NCBI GenBank assembly: GCA_021825365.1
Contig: JAKAHR010000008.1
Location: 1 to 64,000 of the forward strand
Direction of reading: 5' to 3'
Source: Nitrospirota bacterium
GTDB lineage: Bacteria > Nitrospirota > Thermodesulfovibrionia > Thermodesulfovibrionales > UBA6898
Length of the DNA stretch: 64,000 nucleotides
Part shown: positions 62,654 through 64,000 of the stretch, piece after piece
Numbering within the stretch: position 1 is the stretch's first letter
Layout of the letters: every line of letters begins with the position of its first letter
Translations under genes and position numbers: made by a program
Notes under the pieces: generated by a model
The model's database searches: none
Seen by the model: the letters and a program-made list of their open reading frames with translations, nothing else
What the model was told of the DNA's origin: nothing

Positions 62654-63780
62654 GGCCGGACTGCCCGGGCGTTATTTGCAACAGAGAGGAGATATTCCTC
62701 GAACCGCAGAGCCACGCTGTCCCAAGTGTAGTCTTTCACCCATTCCCGTCCTCGTTGTCCCATGGCCTGAAGGTCATGGCCGTTTATCAGGACGGTCAGG
62801 ACCGCAGCAAGGGCTGATGCGTCCTCTGACCTGAAGGACACCCCCGCCCCGGAGCTCACCACGTGGCTCAGTTCCGGAATGTCGCTGACAACCAGGGCCT
62901 TGCCGCATGCCATAGCCTCCAGGGTCACGATCCCCTGTGTTTCATACCGCGACGGCACAACCACCAGAAGGGCATCGCTGAACAAGTTGATCTTGGCATC
63001 GCCGTCCACCCATCCCGCCTGCCTGATCCCTGCCTGCGTCTCTGCCGGCAGTCTGCCCAGGAGTCGTGTGAAGTTCTCTCTGTCACGGCCGTCACCCGCA
63101 ATCACCAGTCTTATATCCGGGCGGGAGGCGCGGAATTCGTGATATGCCCTGAGCAGGATGTCGAGACCTTTATGGTGAACATCGATCCGGCCCAGGTACA
63201 GGATGTAATCCCCGATTCCAGGACGGCCGCTGAGAAGCTCCGGGGATATGCCGTTGGATATAACGCCAATGCGGCGGCCCCGGGACTCGTCCATCCCGTA
63301 ACGTTTCCTGCTTTCCTCAGAGACCAGAATAATGTTGCGGTACCGCGGGGGCCTGATCCGTTCGGAAAGATAGAGAACCGTGGAATACAGAGGGTTGTAC
63401 TTGACGAAATATTTTGTGCCCGTATACCCCTGGACCTGCAGCACCACCTGCCGCTCATGGTAACTGTCGAGAAAGGTGGGAATGGCAGGAGAGAACTCCT
63501 CGACGATAATGTCATAGCCGGTTCCATTCTCCCGCACATACCGGGAGGCCTGCCGCGCATACGCAAGGAGAGTAACCGTGAGGCTCCTGCTCTCCACGCC
63601 GACATGGACATGCCGGAGCCCTTGTATCAGACTGTCCTTTGCCCCCGGATATCTCTTGCACAGGAGCGTGATGTCATGCCGGTCTTTGAGTCTCCGGTAT
63701 ATCTCATAGGCCCGGACACCAACGCCCCCTATCCCGAAATAGTCTCCCTCGCTTTCGTAGAGCAGATGCAGTATCTTCAT
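62641..63780 (-). CDS. Glycosyltransferase family 4
   Basis: 379 residues from the ATG at 63780. Strongly similar to the enzyme at 38801-39922, with the same start (MKILHLLYESEGDYFGIGGV), the same RAYEIYRRLKDRHDITLLCK block, and the same C-lobe logic (YILYLGRIDVHHKGLDILLR; SRYETQGIVTLEAMACGKAL). It is a GT-B retaining transferase. The gene overlaps the next one on the minus strand by four bases (ATGA), so another glycan operon continues beyond the window. Its 3' end overlaps the convergent SPOR gene by 13 bases. Confidence 0.9.
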   Translation of the reverse strand: MKILHLLYESEGDYFGIGGVGVRAYEIYRRLKDRHDITLLCKRYPGAKDSLIQGLRHVHVGVESRSLTVTLLAYARQASRYVRENGTGYDIIVEEFSPAIPTFLDSYHERQVVLQVQGYTGTKYFVKYNPLYSTVLYLSERIRPPRYRNIILVSEESRKRYGMDESRGRRIGVISNGISPELLSGRPGIGDYILYLGRIDVHHKGLDILLRAYHEFRASRPDIRLVIAGDGRDRENFTRLLGRLPAETQAGIRQAGWVDGDAKINLFSDALLVVVPSRYETQGIVTLEAMACGKALVVSDIPELSHVVSSGAGVSFRSEDASALAAVLTVLINGHDLQAMGQRGREWVKDYTWDSVALRFEEYLLSVANNARAVRPQSL

Positions 63781-64000
63781 GCAGCAGCCCTTTTGCAGGA
63801 CGCGAGGATCCCTGCAGCCGACTTCTCCCACGAAAATGCCCTTGCGCGGTCGAATCCCTTGCTGATCAGTTCATCGCGCAGGCCGCGTTCTCCCGCAACC
63901 CGCATAATCAATCCGCTCAAGGCGCGGTCGTCCTCAGGATGGAAGAGCAGACCTGCGTCGTCCACGACCTCAGGCAGGGAGCCTCCGTTTGAGGAGATGA
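63777..64000 (-). CDS. Glycosyltransferase family 4, C-terminal part (cut by window edge)
   Basis: Reading from the window edge on the minus strand gives ISSNGGSLPEVVDDAGLLFH, the GT-B C-lobe acceptor region (S-x-G-G-x-L-P-E-V-x-x-D-A-G), then a C-terminal helix ending CKRAAA at the stop 63779-63777. About 73 residues are present. Its stop overlaps the start of the GT4 gene at 63780, so it is the upstream gene of the same operon. Confidence 0.8.
   Translation of the reverse strand, partial: ISSNGGSLPEVVDDAGLLFHPEDDRALSGLIMRVAGERGLRDELISKGFDRARAFSWEKSAAGILASCKRAAA

Overview
This is a dense, moderately GC-rich chromosomal window from a Gram-negative, diderm bacterium. A type II secretion system, a secretin, a lipoprotein signal, an ABC exporter of the Wzm/Wzt type and O-antigen-ligase-like and acyltransferase genes all imply an outer membrane. 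The combination of a MamK-like actin, DUF2304, DUF3108 and a paired family of unknown secreted proteins suggests Nitrospirota or a related deep lineage (Desulfobacterota is the alternative). This is inference from gene content, not a phylogeny.

Layout. 1-0.7 kb: the right end of an IS3-family element, a small cold-shock-like ORF and an initiator tRNA-fMet gene. 0.7-5.1 kb: a thioredoxin-fold protein, an MrfA-type DNA repair helicase, a dCMP deaminase and a glycosyltransferase. 5.2-13.4 kb: a tightly packed type II secretion operon, gspE-F-H-I-J-K-L-M plus a GspC-like gene. It lacks an obvious major pseudopilin (GspG), and the secretin gspD lies apart at 31.7-34.0 kb. 13.4-29.1 kb: a region rich in exported proteins. 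It holds a subtilase with a TIG domain, a lipoprotein, a small protein resembling the subtilase tail, two tandem paralogous secreted proteins of unknown function, and several orphan secreted proteins. Many carry clear TTGACA/-10 promoters. They are plausible T2SS substrates or surface proteins, but that is inference.

29.2-40 kb: a polysaccharide export pair (Wzt-like ATPase fused to a decayed methyltransferase, and a Wzm-like permease), gspD, an O-antigen-ligase-like protein, glycosyltransferases, a DUF2304 protein and a GT-C/TPR protein. 40-43.9 kb: an M48 CAAX-type protease, hisF, hisA and a DUF3108 protein. 43.9-59.2 kb: a long co-directional glycan assembly operon. It starts with a WbaP-like initiating phosphoglycosyltransferase, continues with glycosyltransferases and methyltransferases, and ends with an 1820-residue protein combining GT2, coiled coil, WbsX/GH99-like, GT4, GT2 and methyltransferase modules.

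59.4-62.7 kb: the most unusual locus. Three co-directional genes encode a periplasmic peptidoglycan amidase, an actin homologue strongly resembling magnetosome MamK, and a membrane protein with a cytoplasmic pseudo-receiver and a periplasmic SPOR domain. No other magnetosome genes are visible. I read it as a candidate cytoskeleton-to-cell-wall system. The window ends in two further GT4 genes on the minus strand, one cut by the window edge.

All calls come from reading the sequence. No database search was run, so family names rest on recognised motifs.
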